6,393 bases of DNA from Bacteroidales bacterium. Its GTDB lineage: Bacteria > Bacteroidota > Bacteroidia > Bacteroidales > UBA932. The notes under the pieces were generated by a model. That model was not told where the DNA came from and searched no databases. It saw only the letters and a list, made by a program, of their open reading frames with translations. Where the stretch lies: NCBI GenBank assembly GCA_009784635.1, contig WRBG01000114.1, positions 1-6,393 on the forward strand, given 5' to 3'. Shown here piece by piece: positions 1 to 6,116 of this stretch. Each line of letters begins with the position of its first letter. Position 1 is the stretch's first letter. The position numbers were made by a program, and so were the translations under genes.

Positions 1-1020
1 CCGGGATACTCCTATGAACAGACGGCATACTGCCTCGTTTCCGGAACCACCGCAAACGAAAGAGAGACGGCCATAGCGCAATTGTCCCGCCTTCCCGATG
101 TACAGGCTGTGGCAACGGCAAACCGGCTGTTGTTCGCCAGCCCGCCGGGCAATAACGTAAGGCTTCTAGACGATGAAAGGGAGCAGTTCAACATGGCCGA
201 CTTGTATGGTATTGATGAACATTATTTAGCCTTGATGGAAATTTCCATTGTCGAAGGCACAGGCTTTGAAAAAGGAGTATCTACCCAACAAGATATGATT
301 GTCAGCCAATCATTTGCCAAGCGTATTGCCGAGATGGCGGATTGGAGCGACGGTGTAGTGGGCAAGCATTTGATGGTTTCGGAACACGGTCTTTGCCGCG
401 TGGTTGGGGTCTACAACGATATACGAATAGGCCTGATAGTCGGAGAGGATAAGCGCCCCTCGGCCATGTTTTACGCCCCCGCGCCGGAGCGTAACATCCT
501 TATCCGTTTTCATAGAATGAGCGGCGAGGGATTGCAAAAAGCCATTGATGCGCTGCAATCGGCCATGCCCAACAAAGATATTGTGGTTACGCCATACAAA
601 GACAGCGTGTTAAAGGGCTACGGCGAACTGCGGCTATTCCGCAACTCCGTCATGGTGGGCAGCCTCATCGCCCTTGTGCTGTCGCTGATTGGCTTGCTGG
701 CCTACCTCCGGAGCGAAATCAACCGCCGCAGCGCCGAAATCGCCCTCCGCAAAGTGAACGGCGCCACCGTATCAAACGTCTTGACGCTGTTTGCAAAAGC
801 CGTACTGTACTTGGCCATTCCCGCCTTAATCGCGGGCGCGGCGATTGCCGCCTACGTCTCCGGCGAACTGATGCAGAGTTTCTCCGAAAAAATAGACACA
901 GGCGTACTCCTCTTTGCCGCATGCAGCCTAATTGTGCTTACCATTACGCTAAGCATCCTCACCGCCGGCTGCTGGAGGATCGCCGTACAAAATCCCGTCC
1001 ACTCACTAAAATCAGAATAA
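1..1020 (+). CDS. ABC transporter permease, FtsX/MacB family (5' end outside window)
   Basis: The frame is open from the first base, so this is the C-terminal 339 residues of a longer protein; an internal TTG at 82 is not a credible start. About the first 210 residues are the extracytoplasmic MacB-like domain. Three hydrophobic spans follow, at roughly fragment residues 215-236, 266-286 and 301-324, which is the FtsX arrangement. The cytoplasmic loop after the first span carries EIALRKVNGAT (about 246-256), the family signature thought to contact the ATPase, and the protein ends in NPVHSLKSE, the usual Bacteroidetes ending. Such permeases sit in the inner membrane and drive mechanotransmission or export rather than classic substrate translocation. 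The ATPase starts 20 bp downstream, so the two are surely one operon. The substrate cannot be told from the sequence; MacB-like export or lipoprotein release are both possible. Family call very sure, substrate unknown. Confidence 0.95.
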   Translation, partial: PGYSYEQTAYCLVSGTTANERETAIAQLSRLPDVQAVATANRLLFASPPGNNVRLLDDEREQFNMADLYGIDEHYLALMEISIVEGTGFEKGVSTQQDMIVSQSFAKRIAEMADWSDGVVGKHLMVSEHGLCRVVGVYNDIRIGLIVGEDKRPSAMFYAPAPERNILIRFHRMSGEGLQKAIDALQSAMPNKDIVVTPYKDSVLKGYGELRLFRNSVMVGSLIALVLSLIGLLAYLRSEINRRSAEIALRKVNGATVSNVLTLFAKAVLYLAIPALIAGAAIAAYVSGELMQSFSEKIDTGVLLFAACSLIVLTITLSILTAGCWRIAVQNPVHSLKSE

Positions 1021-1040
1021 ACATTTTAAAATCAACAATC

Positions 1041-1721
1041 ATGATTCAAATTAACAATTTAAGCAAAGTCTTCCGTACAGAGGAAGTAGAAACCACCGCA
1101 TTAAACGGTATTTCATTAGAAATCAAACAAGGCGAATTTACTGCCGTCATGGGTCCGTCCGGCTGCGGAAAGTCAACCCTGCTCAACATCTTGGGCCTGC
1201 TCGACAACCCCACATCGGGCAGTTATATGTTAGACAACAAAGAGGTTGGCTCACTAAAGGAGAAAGACCGCACCCAAACGCGCAAGGGGAACATCGGCTT
1301 TGTATTCCAGAGCTTTAACCTAATCGAAGAAATGAGCGTTTTTGAAAACGTGGAGTTGCCGCTTACTTACCTCAAGGTAAAAGCGTCGGAACGCAAAAAA
1401 TTGGTGGACGCCGCCCTGCAAAAGATGAACATCAGCCACCGCGCCAAGCACTTTCCCAATCAGTTGTCCGGAGGGCAGCAGCAACGCGTTGCCATTGCCC
1501 GCGCCGTAGTCGCCAATCCCAAACTGATTTTGGCAGACGAGCCTACCGGTAACTTAGACTCCAAAAATGGCCGAGATGTGATGGATTTGCTGTCGGAATT
1601 GAACCGCGAAGGCACTACCATTGTGATGGTAACGCACTCCCAGCACGACGCTTCCTTTGCCCACCGCATCGTCAACCTCTTTGACGGCGAGATTGTGGCT
1701 GAGGTGGGGAGTAGGATGTAA
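1041..1721 (+). CDS. ABC transporter ATP-binding protein, MacB/LolD type
   Basis: This is a 226-aa nucleotide-binding subunit that would power the FtsX-type permease just upstream. All motifs are present: Walker A GPSGCGKST (38-46), Q-loop Q90, signature LSGGQ (142-146), Walker B LILADEP with catalytic E167, the D-loop region GNLDS (170-174), and H-loop H199. TGNLDSKNG after Walker B and the compact length are typical of the MacB/LolD/FtsE branch. The ATG at 1041 was chosen because MIQINNLSKVF is the normal family N-terminus. The longer frame from 921 would overlap the permease by 100 bp and add residues without any family pattern. The two genes are 20 bp apart and must be co-transcribed. With all catalytic residues intact it should be active. 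Gene symbols such as macB or lolD are not given because the partner's substrate is unknown. Confidence 0.96.
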   Translation: MIQINNLSKVFRTEEVETTALNGISLEIKQGEFTAVMGPSGCGKSTLLNILGLLDNPTSGSYMLDNKEVGSLKEKDRTQTRKGNIGFVFQSFNLIEEMSVFENVELPLTYLKVKASERKKLVDAALQKMNISHRAKHFPNQLSGGQQQRVAIARAVVANPKLILADEPTGNLDSKNGRDVMDLLSELNREGTTIVMVTHSQHDASFAHRIVNLFDGEIVAEVGSRM

Positions 1722-1739
1722 GAGGTGAAACATCCTCTT
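1713..1739 (+). terminator. Hairpin at the end of the ABC operon
   Basis: Two 6-bp stems overlap here: AGGATG (1713-1718) with CATCCT (1731-1736), and AAGAGG (1720-1725) with CCTCTT (1734-1739). They share the downstream arm, so only one can form at a time. They overlap the ATPase stop codon and lie just before the convergent toxin remnant. The position suggests transcription termination or insulation between convergent units, but no T-tract follows, so efficient intrinsic termination is doubtful. Confidence 0.35.
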
Positions 1740-1746
1740 CAGTGAA

Positions 1747-1881
1747 TTACTGTTTTAATGTGAAAATAATGGTATCAGCCACTTTATCCAGAATCACCAA
1801 CGCAGGCCGTTTTTTGCTTCCCGACAAATCGGAAAAAGGAAAAGGTATGATAACGACATCGCTCCTTACAAATCTTTCCAC
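1747..1881 (-). pseudogene. Truncated PemK/MazF-like toxin of a type II toxin-antitoxin pair
   Basis: On the minus strand a GTG at 1881 opens a 44-codon frame starting MERFVRSDVVIIPFPF and continuing with SDLSGSKKRPALVI. This is the hallmark N-terminus of Bacteroidetes PemK/MazF-fold endoribonucleases (family pattern PFPFSDL...SKxRPALV). Normal members are about 110-120 aa. Here the similarity runs to about DTIIF, where I would expect something like DxIILCQIT, and then ends in TLKQ and a stop. The rest of the fold, including the C-terminal half, is absent; the ATPase terminus and hairpin lie immediately beyond. The frame overlaps the antitoxin end by 16 bp, the usual coupled layout. I infer a toxin disabled by a deletion or rearrangement. 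Half of the fold is missing, so RNase activity is very unlikely. Confidence 0.75.
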
Positions 1882-2060
1882 GCCTTATCCTCCTCCACAG
1901 TCAGCCAATCTTTTGCCAAGACTCTTTGGCTTGCAAAATGGGTTTCGGTTTTATCGGATTTACCGTTATTTACAAAAACCTTGTCTCCCAGTTTACGCGC
2001 CAACGCCGACAACTGCCGAACATTATTTTTTGGTTGGCTATGAGCTACCAATGCTTCCAT
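1866..2060 (-). CDS. Probable antitoxin of the truncated PemK-like toxin
   Basis: A 64-aa minus-strand protein beginning MEALVAHSQPKNNVRQL and ending VLAKDWLTVEEDKAWKDL. The acidic, tryptophan-containing tail (DWL..EEDxAWKDL) is the pattern I recognise from small Bacteroidetes antitoxins encoded directly before PemK/MazF-like toxins; such tails wrap around the toxin. Its 3' end overlaps the toxin remnant by 16 bp in a different frame, which strongly supports the pairing. The ATG at 2060 is preferred; in-frame GTG (2063) and TTG (2069) lie just upstream. The ATG overlaps the stop of a 19-codon upstream frame (TGATG), which could couple translation. There are no internal stops, so the gene may still be expressed as an orphan antitoxin. 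No separate DNA-binding domain is evident. The antitoxin role rests mainly on context and tail pattern. Confidence 0.6.
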   Translation of the reverse strand: MEALVAHSQPKNNVRQLSALARKLGDKVFVNNGKSDKTETHFASQRVLAKDWLTVEEDKAWKDL

Positions 2061-2119
2061 CACTCGCAATCAATTTTTGACAAAGCTAACAATTTTTTCT
2101 TTACATCAAATTCAATCAT
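2060..2119 (-). other. Short reading frame upstream of the antitoxin, possible leader peptide
   Basis: A minus-strand ATG at 2119 opens a 19-aa frame (MIEFDVKKKLLALSKIDCE). Its TGA overlaps the antitoxin ATG by one base, the typical translational-coupling overlap. The frame is open further upstream (about 15 more codons, without a good start) to a TAG. It could be a leader peptide, the displaced 5' end of a longer gene, or chance. I do not recognise the peptide. Confidence 0.2.
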
Positions 2120-2192
2120 CAAATGAAAGCCATATTTGAATCCTAAAGTTGCATTCAGTTGTTGAATCTACAGAGCAACGAGAATCCGGTAA

Positions 2193-2225
2193 ATTGTGGT
2201 TTTTCATAAATTCTTACTATCTTTA
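2193..2225 (+). promoter_or_regulatory. Candidate promoter for the MFS transporter gene
   Basis: TATCTTTA (2218-2225) matches the Bacteroidetes -7 box TAnnTTTG at all but the last position. ATTG (2193-2196) lies 21 bp upstream as a partial match to the -33 TTTG box. Transcription would start near 2232, giving a leader of about 15 nt before the ATG at 2247. Two imperfect boxes make this a moderate call. Confidence 0.4.
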
Positions 2226-2246
2226 CCGAAATTTAACCTTATATTT

Positions 2247-3632
2247 ATGATACAAAAAACACAAATTCTTATGCGCGACAACAAGGGACTCAGGTGGATG
2301 ATGCTCCTTTTAGTTGCTTTAACCATGTTTGCCGTCTACGTGGTGTCGGACGTTTTTTCTCCGCTTAAAACAATGCTTGAAGCTCAAAACGGGTGGAGTA
2401 GTCAAGAGTATGGACTATTCAGCAGCGCTTTTGCCTTGTTCAACGTCTTTTTGGGCATGTTGATTCTTGGAGGAATACTGTTGGACAAGAAAGGCATACG
2501 TTTTACCGGATTGCTCTCATGTGGTTTGATGATAGCAGGTATCGCCTTCAAATACTGGGCGGTATCTAATCCGGACTTGATACATAGCACCGTTAAACTC
2601 CTTGGTACCGAATATAAATTACAGGTGGTCTATGCCGTTTTGGGATTTGCCGTATTTGGGGTTGGGGCCGAAGTTATTGGTATCAGCGTCAGCAAAGCAA
2701 TTGTAAGGTGGTTCAAAGGAAAAGAATTGGCTCTTGCTATGGGCTTGCAGCTCTCTCTTGCTAGACTTGGAGCAGCCGGCGCTTTAGCCGTATCCCCCAT
2801 GATTGCCAGAGCTACGGGTCAAGTAAGCACCCCCGTATTGGTAGGCCTTTGCCTCCTTGTATTGGGAGGACTTTGTTTTGCCATATATTCTATCTACGAC
2901 AAAAAATTAGATAAACAGATTGCTCAAGAAGCCACTAAAGAAGAAGCCTCATTCAGCCTCAGAGATGTGAAAGATATTTTGAGGAACCCCGGATTTTGGC
3001 ACATTGCCTTGTTGTGCGTCCTTTTCTATTCGGCAGTATTCCCATTCATTAAATATGCAACCGATTTGATGGTCAATAAGTTTTCTGTAGACCCCAATCT
3101 TGCGGGATTTATTCCGAGCATGTTGCCCTTTGGGGCCATTATCCTCACTCCTCTTTTTGGCGGCATATACGACAAAGTCGGCAAAGGGGCCAACCTCATG
3201 ATACTTGGGGCAGTTATAATCACTACCGTTCATGTGCTGTTTGCCGCTCCTTTTGTGAATCAATGGTGGATGGCAGTCATATTAATGATATTCCTTGGCA
3301 TAGGATTCTCTTTGGTTCCTTCGGCCATGTGGCCCTCCTTAGCCAAAATCATGCCCGAAAAACAGTTCGGAACAGCCATTGCCCTCACCTTCTTTATCCA
3401 AAACATAGGACTTTTTGGGGTACCCTTTTTAATCGGATGGGTGCTTGACAAATATTGTATTATCGGCGACAGAGTGATAGGCACCTTGACCGTAAAAAGC
3501 TATGACTACACCTTGCCCATGACCTTGTTTGCCATTATCTGCGGCACGTCTATTATTGTTGCATTCTCTCTAAGGCGCCTCGACAAGAGGAAAGGCTATG
3601 GACTACAGGAAGCAAATATCAAAAAGAGCTAA
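2247..3632 (+). CDS. MFS transporter, MFSD1-like, 12 transmembrane segments
   Basis: This is a 461-aa inner-membrane major facilitator with about twelve hydrophobic spans, split by a charged cytoplasmic loop (about 218-247, KKLDKQIAQEATKEE). The loop between TM2 and TM3 contains LLDKKGIR (78-85), the MFS A-motif region, and the matching loop of the C-half reads GGIYDKVGKG (305-314). The stretch VRWFKGKELALAMGLQLSLA (153-172) and the C-half stretches LLCVLFYSAVFPFI (255-268), SAMWPSLAKIMPEKQFGTA (359-377) and IQNIGL (384-389) closely recall the MFSD1 branch. Its animal member exports dipeptides from lysosomes. Nitrate/nitrite- or oxalate-type facilitators share WFKGKE, so the substrate stays open. 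The ATG at 2247 is preferred over the in-frame GTG at 2196: the added 17 residues have no family pattern and would overlap the candidate promoter. The NfeD-type gene begins 33 bp downstream with no terminator visible, so shared transcription is possible. Confidence 0.9.
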   Translation: MIQKTQILMRDNKGLRWMMLLLVALTMFAVYVVSDVFSPLKTMLEAQNGWSSQEYGLFSSAFALFNVFLGMLILGGILLDKKGIRFTGLLSCGLMIAGIAFKYWAVSNPDLIHSTVKLLGTEYKLQVVYAVLGFAVFGVGAEVIGISVSKAIVRWFKGKELALAMGLQLSLARLGAAGALAVSPMIARATGQVSTPVLVGLCLLVLGGLCFAIYSIYDKKLDKQIAQEATKEEASFSLRDVKDILRNPGFWHIALLCVLFYSAVFPFIKYATDLMVNKFSVDPNLAGFIPSMLPFGAIILTPLFGGIYDKVGKGANLMILGAVIITTVHVLFAAPFVNQWWMAVILMIFLGIGFSLVPSAMWPSLAKIMPEKQFGTAIALTFFIQNIGLFGVPFLIGWVLDKYCIIGDRVIGTLTVKSYDYTLPMTLFAIICGTSIIVAFSLRRLDKRKGYGLQEANIKKS

Positions 3633-3665
3633 GAACCATTTTTAACCTGCTAATCGCGTGTGATT

Positions 3666-4235
3666 ATGACTGTCTGGTGGGAATCTTTGGATATGTTTTT
3701 AAAAGTAATGTGGGGAATAGCCATTCCCATGAGTACTATTTTTATTATTCAAACAATCATGACCTTTGTGGGCATGGGCGAACATGGGGATTTGTCCGGA
3801 GACGCCAATGTGGACGCCGACACCCAGATGCCCTTCCATTTTTTTACTTTTCGTAATTTGGTCAATTTCTTCCTTGGTTTTTCATGGACAGGCATATCGT
3901 TTTACACGGCGATTGAAAGCAAGGCTTGGCTTACTTTATTGGGCGTGTTTGTCGGCTTGGTGTTGGTGTCTGTGGTGATGCTGCTGTTATACGGCCTTAG
4001 TCGGGCTGTGCAGAGCGGTAATATTGACATCAATAATGCAGTCGGACGCACGGCAACCGTATATTTTCCGATTCCCCCTGCACGAGGGGGAACCGGAAAA
4101 ATACAGATGAGCATACAGCAAGCTGTGCGCGAGTACGATGCTATTGCCGATACGGAGCAAGCCTTAGCCACCGGCCGCATGGTTCGGGTGGTCAGCGTTG
4201 TTGACTCCGGTATTTTATTAGTTGAACCTATTTAA
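3666..4235 (+). CDS. NfeD/YqiJ/YuaF-type membrane protein with OB-fold domain, flotillin partner
   Basis: A 189-aa protein with three membrane spans (about 11-36, 64-82 and 88-112). A soluble C-terminal beta-rich domain (about 125-189) begins NAVGRTATVYFPIPP and ends RMVRVVSVVDSGILLVEPI. This matches the OB fold of NfeD proteins, in which a short xGRxG/A-type opening and a final xVxVVxVxxxxLxVEP strand are characteristic. An acidic stretch (GDLSGDANVDAD, 41-52) sits between the first two spans. The flotillin gene follows after 10 bp; the NfeD-flotillin pair is one of the most conserved couplings in bacteria (yuaF-yuaG, yqiJ-yqiK), and the two proteins co-assemble in membrane microdomains. The ATG at 3666 was chosen; a GTG two codons upstream (3660) and an ATG at 3693 are alternatives. 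It lacks a long serine-protease-type NfeD domain, so it is the short kind. Confidence 0.88.
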   Translation: MTVWWESLDMFLKVMWGIAIPMSTIFIIQTIMTFVGMGEHGDLSGDANVDADTQMPFHFFTFRNLVNFFLGFSWTGISFYTAIESKAWLTLLGVFVGLVLVSVVMLLLYGLSRAVQSGNIDINNAVGRTATVYFPIPPARGGTGKIQMSIQQAVREYDAIADTEQALATGRMVRVVSVVDSGILLVEPI

Positions 4236-4245
4236 ATGATATATT

Positions 4246-5682
4246 ATGACACCCGTAGCGCTTTATGTAGTATTTGCAGTAGTCGTTTTTGTGGCTTTTG
4301 CCTCCGTACTGTCTCGGTACAAACGTTGTCCGTCCGACCGTATTTTGGTGGTGTACGGAAAAACCGGTAAAAATAAGGATGGCGGAGTAAATTCGGCCAG
4401 ATGTATCCATGGAGGCGCGGCCTTTATCTGGCCGGTATTCCAAAGTTATGCCTTTCTGAACCTAACCCCCATTCCCATTGAATGTAACCTTACCAATGCC
4501 TTGAGCAAGCAAAACATCCGCGTGGATGTGCCTTGTCGCTTTACGGTGGGTATATCTACCGACCCCGACAACATGACCAATGCGGCCGAACGTCTGTTGG
4601 GACTGTCGTTAGACAATATTCAAGACTTAGCCAAAGATATTTTGTTTGGGCAGTTGCGTTTGGTGATTGCCACCATGGACATCGAGGAAATCAATGCCGA
4701 CCGCGACAAATTCTTGATTAACGTCAGCCAAAACGTGGAATTGGAATTGCGTAAAATCGGATTAAAATTGATTAACGTGAATGTCACCGACATTCGGGAC
4801 GAGTCGGGCTATATTGAGGCATTGGGTAAAGAAGCTGCCGCCAAGGCGATTAACGAAGCCAAGAAAAGTGTGGCTGAACAAAACCGGTTTGGAGAAATCG
4901 GTAAGGCCGAAGCCGACCGCGACAAAGACATACGTATAGCCGAAACCCAGCGCGATACCCGCGTGCGGACTGCCGACGCCAACGCCACCGCCGTTCAAGG
5001 CGAAAACGTCGCCAAGGTGTCCATTGCTAATTCCGATGCCGAGCGTCGGGAGCGGGAGGCCGAAGCCATGCGCCGGGCCACAGCCGCAGAAAAGGTCCAA
5101 AGCGCCAAGGCCCTCGAAGAAGCTTATGCGGCTGAACGTCAAGCAGAAGTCGTGCGTGCTGACCGTGACCGCGCCGAGCAGACCGCCAACATCATCGTTG
5201 CCGCCGAAATTGATAAACAGAAAGCCATCATAGACGCCGAAGCCGAAGCCGAAACCTACAGGCGTAAAGCCAAAGGAGAAGCCGACGCCATTTATGCCAA
5301 AATGGAGGCAGAAGCCCGAGGGATTAACGAAATCCTCACCAAGCAGGCGTCGGGTTTTGCCAAGATTGTAGAAGCGGCCAACCACAACGCCGAAAAGGCC
5401 GTATTGATGATGATTTCCGACAAATTACCGGAACTTGTTAAAACACAGGTAGAAGCTATCAAGAACATTAAGATAGACAAGATTACCGTTTGGGATGGAC
5501 AGGGCCAAAACTCCAACGGAAAAACGGCCACCGCCAATTTCCTTTCGGGATTGATGCAGGCCGTTCCTCCGCTCAACGACCTTTTTAACCAAGCCGGCAT
5601 GCAACTTCCCAAGTATTTGGGAGATGTAAAAACAGAAGAAAAAGAAGCAGAACCGGCTGCAGAACCGGAAACCAATGAGTAA
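4246..5682 (+). CDS. Flotillin family protein (SPFH domain)
   Basis: A 478-aa membrane scaffold. It has an N-terminal hydrophobic anchor (about 4-22) and then an SPFH/band 7 domain (about 28-200) opening with RILVVYGKTG. A long charged alpha-helical coiled coil (about 195-370) follows, dense in Glu-Ala-type repeats (AEADRDKDIRIAETQ, AEAEAETYRRKAKGEA). The C-terminus is the conserved flotillin segment: IDKITVWDGQG (410-420), NFLSGLMQAVPPLNDL (431-446) and AGMQLPKYLG (450-459). A short acidic tail (KTEEKEAEPAAEPE) ends it. Length is close to Bacillus FloT (about 509 aa). Flotillins form large cages or assemblies at the inner membrane that organise protein complexes and fluidity. The neighbouring NfeD-type gene, 10 bp upstream, supplies the usual partner. 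The ATG at 4246 gives the anchor directly. The minus-strand open frame inside the coiled coil is a mirror of its biased codons. All domains are complete. Confidence 0.96.
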   Translation: MTPVALYVVFAVVVFVAFASVLSRYKRCPSDRILVVYGKTGKNKDGGVNSARCIHGGAAFIWPVFQSYAFLNLTPIPIECNLTNALSKQNIRVDVPCRFTVGISTDPDNMTNAAERLLGLSLDNIQDLAKDILFGQLRLVIATMDIEEINADRDKFLINVSQNVELELRKIGLKLINVNVTDIRDESGYIEALGKEAAAKAINEAKKSVAEQNRFGEIGKAEADRDKDIRIAETQRDTRVRTADANATAVQGENVAKVSIANSDAERREREAEAMRRATAAEKVQSAKALEEAYAAERQAEVVRADRDRAEQTANIIVAAEIDKQKAIIDAEAEAETYRRKAKGEADAIYAKMEAEARGINEILTKQASGFAKIVEAANHNAEKAVLMMISDKLPELVKTQVEAIKNIKIDKITVWDGQGQNSNGKTATANFLSGLMQAVPPLNDLFNQAGMQLPKYLGDVKTEEKEAEPAAEPETNE

Positions 5683-5699
5683 ATAGGGATGACCCAAAT

Positions 5700-5715
5700 A
5701 CGCCGGTTACGGCGT
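5700..5715 (+). terminator. GC-rich hairpin after the flotillin gene
   Basis: ACGCCG (5700-5705) and CGGCGT (5710-5715) form a perfect 6-bp stem with a 4-nt GTTA loop, 17 bp after the flotillin stop codon. A GGGAGG then TTTGTTTG stretch follows instead of an immediate T-tract. Position favours an operon-end terminator; the weak tail makes it uncertain. Confidence 0.45.
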
Positions 5716-5799
5716 GGGAGGTTTGTTTGTGCGCAGGGTATGTGGTAGTACCTCAGATACAGATAACGGTTTAACCCACGCTTTTATAATGCACATACC
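5712..5799 (+). repeat. Crossing inverted repeats between flotillin and regulator genes
   Basis: GCGTGGG (5712-5718) is complementary to CCCACGC (5775-5781), which is followed by TTTTAT. GGTATGTG (5737-5744) is complementary to CACATACC (5792-5799). The arms interleave, so both together would make a pseudoknot topology, or they are alternatives. The first arm also overlaps the ACGCCG hairpin. A tandem CAGATA pair (5754-5765) lies inside. Function unknown; operator, RNA structure and chance are all possible. Confidence 0.4.
5785..5790 (+). promoter_or_regulatory. TATAAT box ahead of the XRE-type regulator
   Basis: A perfect TATAAT lies 18 bp before the regulator ATG at 5809, the right distance for a -10 element with a short leader. 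No convincing -35 or -33 box accompanies it, and Bacteroidetes normally use TAnnTTTG instead, so this may be coincidence. Confidence 0.25.
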
Positions 5800-5808
5800 G
5801 GCAAATCG

Positions 5809-6036
5809 ATGAATACAAAAATACATATTGGCACACTGATAAAAAAGAAGTTAGAGGAAGAGGGACGTTCTTTTACATGGCTTGCAAGGAAGTTGTATCG
5901 CCACCGTACCGCCGTAAACAAAATGTTTCAAAACCCGGACATGAATACCGGCCAACTGGTACGTATTTCGTTGATTTTGAAGTATAATTTCTTTAGGCAT
6001 TACGCCAATGATATTGACAGCGAACTTAATGCGTGA
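5809..6036 (+). CDS. Small XRE-type helix-turn-helix DNA-binding protein
   Basis: A 75-aa protein with little beyond one DNA-binding domain. The N-terminal helix IGTLIKKKLEEEGR (7-20) leads into a helix-turn-helix: SFTWLARKLY (21-30), turn RHR, and recognition helix TAVNKMFQN (34-42). Then comes NTGQLVRISLILKYNFFRHY (46-65), the closing helices. I recognise this combination (IGxLI..., WLARKLY..R..V.K.F, ...LILxxxFFxxY) from abundant short Bacteroidetes regulators of the XRE superfamily. Members are usually of unknown target. It lacks any sensor or dimerisation extension. It lies 126 bp after the flotillin gene, on the same strand but probably with its own promoter because of the hairpins between. 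The inverted repeats directly upstream could be its own operator, but that is inference. Its TGA is the first part of a perfect 16-bp hairpin. Confidence 0.85.
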   Translation: MNTKIHIGTLIKKKLEEEGRSFTWLARKLYRHRTAVNKMFQNPDMNTGQLVRISLILKYNFFRHYANDIDSELNA

Positions 6037-6068
6037 AAATTTTTCTACAAAGTGTAGAAAAATTTTCA
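6034..6068. terminator. Perfect 16-bp inverted repeat overlapping the regulator stop codon
   Basis: TGAAAATTTTTCTACA (6034-6049) and its exact complement TGTAGAAAAATTTTCA (6053-6068) flank a 3-nt AAG loop. The left arm begins with the regulator's TGA. The stem is A/T-rich and symmetrical, so it could end transcription from either side. Termination is the most likely role given its position at the gene end. A protein-binding palindrome is the alternative. Confidence 0.65.
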
Positions 6069-6076
6069 TAGGATTC

Positions 6077-6109
6077 TGTGATTCATACCGATTATTGTTC
6101 ATACCTTTG
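6077..6109 (+). promoter_or_regulatory. Bacteroidetes-type promoter for the exported peptide gene
   Basis: TACCTTTG (6102-6109) is a perfect match to the -7 consensus TAnnTTTG. TGTG (6077-6080), 21 bp upstream, matches three of four bases of the -33 TTTG box. Transcription would begin near 6115-6117, just after the terminator-like palindrome, leaving an unusually long leader of about 220 nt before the ATG at 6337. Confidence 0.6.
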
Positions 6110-6116
6110 CCCCCGT

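Noticed and set aside
310..558. 82-codon minus-strand frame inside the permease gene
   Set aside because: No recognisable motif and fully covered by the permease frame on the other strand.
921..1040. Longer start for the ABC ATPase
   Set aside because: The added 40 residues lie in the permease gene, have no family pattern, and the ATG at 1041 gives the normal N-terminus.
1742..2080. 112-codon plus-strand frame between the ABC and MFS genes
   Set aside because: The protein resembles nothing I know, while the minus strand of the same stretch carries recognisable toxin and antitoxin motifs.
2196..2246. GTG start giving a 478-aa MFS protein
   Set aside because: The extension is not family-like and covers the candidate promoter; the ATG at 2247 is in an A/T-rich context normal for this phylum.
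4762..5385. 207-codon open frame on the minus strand inside the flotillin gene
   Set aside because: It is glycine- and phenylalanine-rich without domain pattern and mirrors the GCC/GAA-rich codons of the flotillin coiled coil, whose own frame is complete and conserved.
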